Source: CALJFL01 sp039964455
Lineage (GTDB): Bacteria > Pseudomonadota > Gammaproteobacteria > Pseudomonadales > Halieaceae
Assembly (NCBI GenBank): GCA_039964455.1
Contig: JBDVXK010000021.1
Coordinates: 62,001-126,000 of the forward strand
Direction of reading: 5' to 3'
Length of the DNA: 64,000 bases
Positions 63,383 to 64,000 of the stretch are shown in pieces. The notes beneath the pieces are model-generated. The model was not told where the DNA came from, did no database searches, and was given only the letters and a program-made list of their open reading frames with translations. The position numbers and the translations under genes were made by a program. Numbering within the stretch: the stretch's first letter is position 1; each line of letters starts with the position of its first letter.

Positions 63383-64000
63383 TCAGGAGCTAACCAGCCC
63401 ACGTCCCATTATCCACGGCAAATCCAGCAGGGTCTTGATGCCGGGTTCAGCCGCAATCACATACGGCACTGCATTCAAGGCATGCATGCCGGTAGCAAGC
63501 AGACCATCTTCTATCCAGTCAGCTTCAAAATTAATCTGCATCCGGGGCTTACCTTCGATAATGACCGAGTTAACACCCTGGGGCCAGTCTGGAGCTACAG
63601 ATTCATGCATACGCCAGACCGTTTCATGGACGATGACTTTACGGCCATTTTTCACGCCCGCCCACTCCCAATGCTGGCCTGCAATCGTACCCTGCCTGAT
63701 CGCGCCCGCAGCCGGCTGCAAATCGGCGGGGGCATAGGCCCGCTCCATCGTGTCTTCAATCGCATCGAGCTCAAGCGCCAGACCATCAGCCATCATCTGT
63801 ATATTCTCCCGGAACAACCCGGTAAGCCAGAAGTGGTGACGTTGCGCCGTTTCGTTAAACGCCTCGTCCGTCTTACCAAATCCCATCATATCGAACATGA
63901 TTTCAGGTGAGGGGTAGAACTCAAAATTGGTAATTTCACGCACCAGTACCTGGTCGATCTCGCTGGCCAACGCAGTCATTGTCAGGGGCAATAAATCGCC
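63383..64000 (-). CDS. NAD(P)-dependent dehydrogenase, dihydrodipicolinate-reductase-like (partial, 5' end outside)
   Basis: The C-terminal part of a protein resembling the 2,4-diaminopentanoate dehydrogenase/dihydrodipicolinate-reductase-like group (segments such as EIMFDMMGFG, HHFWLTGLFRENIQMMADGL, WEWAGVKNGRKVIVHETVWRM). The reading frame stays open through 64000, and the apparent TTG at 63991 is internal, so the true start and the Rossmann domain lie beyond the window. At least 205 residues are present. It is followed by the MBL-fold gene after 12 bases. Members of this group are common next to oxygenases in steroid- and terpenoid-degrading clusters, as far as I recall. Confidence 0.78.
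   Translation of the reverse strand, partial: GDLLPLTMTALASEIDQVLVREITNFEFYPSPEIMFDMMGFGKTDEAFNETAQRHHFWLTGLFRENIQMMADGLALELDAIEDTMERAYAPADLQPAAGAIRQGTIAGQHWEWAGVKNGRKVIVHETVWRMHESVAPDWPQGVNSVIIEGKPRMQINFEADWIEDGLLATGMHALNAVPYVIAAEPGIKTLLDLPWIMGRGLVSS

Overview
The window looks like chromosomal DNA of an aerobic, probably marine gammaproteobacterium. Reasons are the gene repertoire: an OprP-type porin, an RND pump, a DUF4212/ActP-like symporter operon, PurT, MtfA, many acyl-CoA and oxygenase genes, and a tRNA-Arg(CCU). A member of the Cellvibrionales (Halieaceae or Spongiibacteraceae-like) would fit, but this is inference from gene content. There is one tRNA gene. I see no rRNA, CRISPR array, insertion sequence, integrase or phage module.

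Left part, 1-16.6 kb: a porin, a cold-shock protein with a clear terminator, and then the most striking single gene, a 1075-residue fused reductive dehalogenase. It carries a cobalamin-type RdhA domain, two [4Fe-4S] clusters, an FMN/NAD reductase module and a C-terminal [2Fe-2S] ferredoxin in one chain. After it come a PPOX flavoprotein, tRNA-Arg(CCU), a two-gene RND efflux operon, a 52-residue charged peptide, a uracil-DNA-glycosylase-like protein, and a copper P1B-ATPase followed by a 26-residue membrane peptide. An NTF2-like protein and a TPR membrane protein close this part.

Middle part, 16.6-26.4 kb, is the least ordinary. A flavin monooxygenase is divergent from a coupled pair, a B12-type radical SAM enzyme and a fatty acid desaturase. 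These converge on a six-gene minus-strand operon: SDR, unknown protein, MobA-like nucleotidyltransferase with an apparent non-AUG start, small beta-rich protein, patatin phospholipase, and a polytopic membrane protein with a C-terminal nucleoside-deoxyribosyltransferase/TIR-like domain. The last two overlap by one base. This operon is my best candidate for an undescribed signalling or immunity-like system, but its function is not shown by the sequence.

From 26.4 to 31.5 kb lies a minus-strand operon: DUF4212 subunit, acetate-type sodium symporter, small membrane protein, CBS/DUF294 protein and DnaQ-like exonuclease.

Right part, 31.7-64 kb, is a catabolic region for hydrophobic, probably polycyclic or terpenoid-like compounds. 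It holds two P450s, two Rieske oxygenases, a Baeyer-Villiger monooxygenase, a ketosteroid-isomerase-like protein with its catalytic residues in place, a nitroreductase, SDR, enoyl-CoA hydratase, a paired set of acyl-CoA dehydrogenases like those of steroid side-chain breakdown, a sulfotransferase, a carotenoid oxygenase, thioesterase, GST and an iron alcohol dehydrogenase. Interspersed are housekeeping or exported enzymes: PurT, MtfA, M16 protease, asparaginase, amidohydrolase, an MFS exporter and a secreted-looking D-2-hydroxyacid dehydrogenase. The last gene runs off the right edge.
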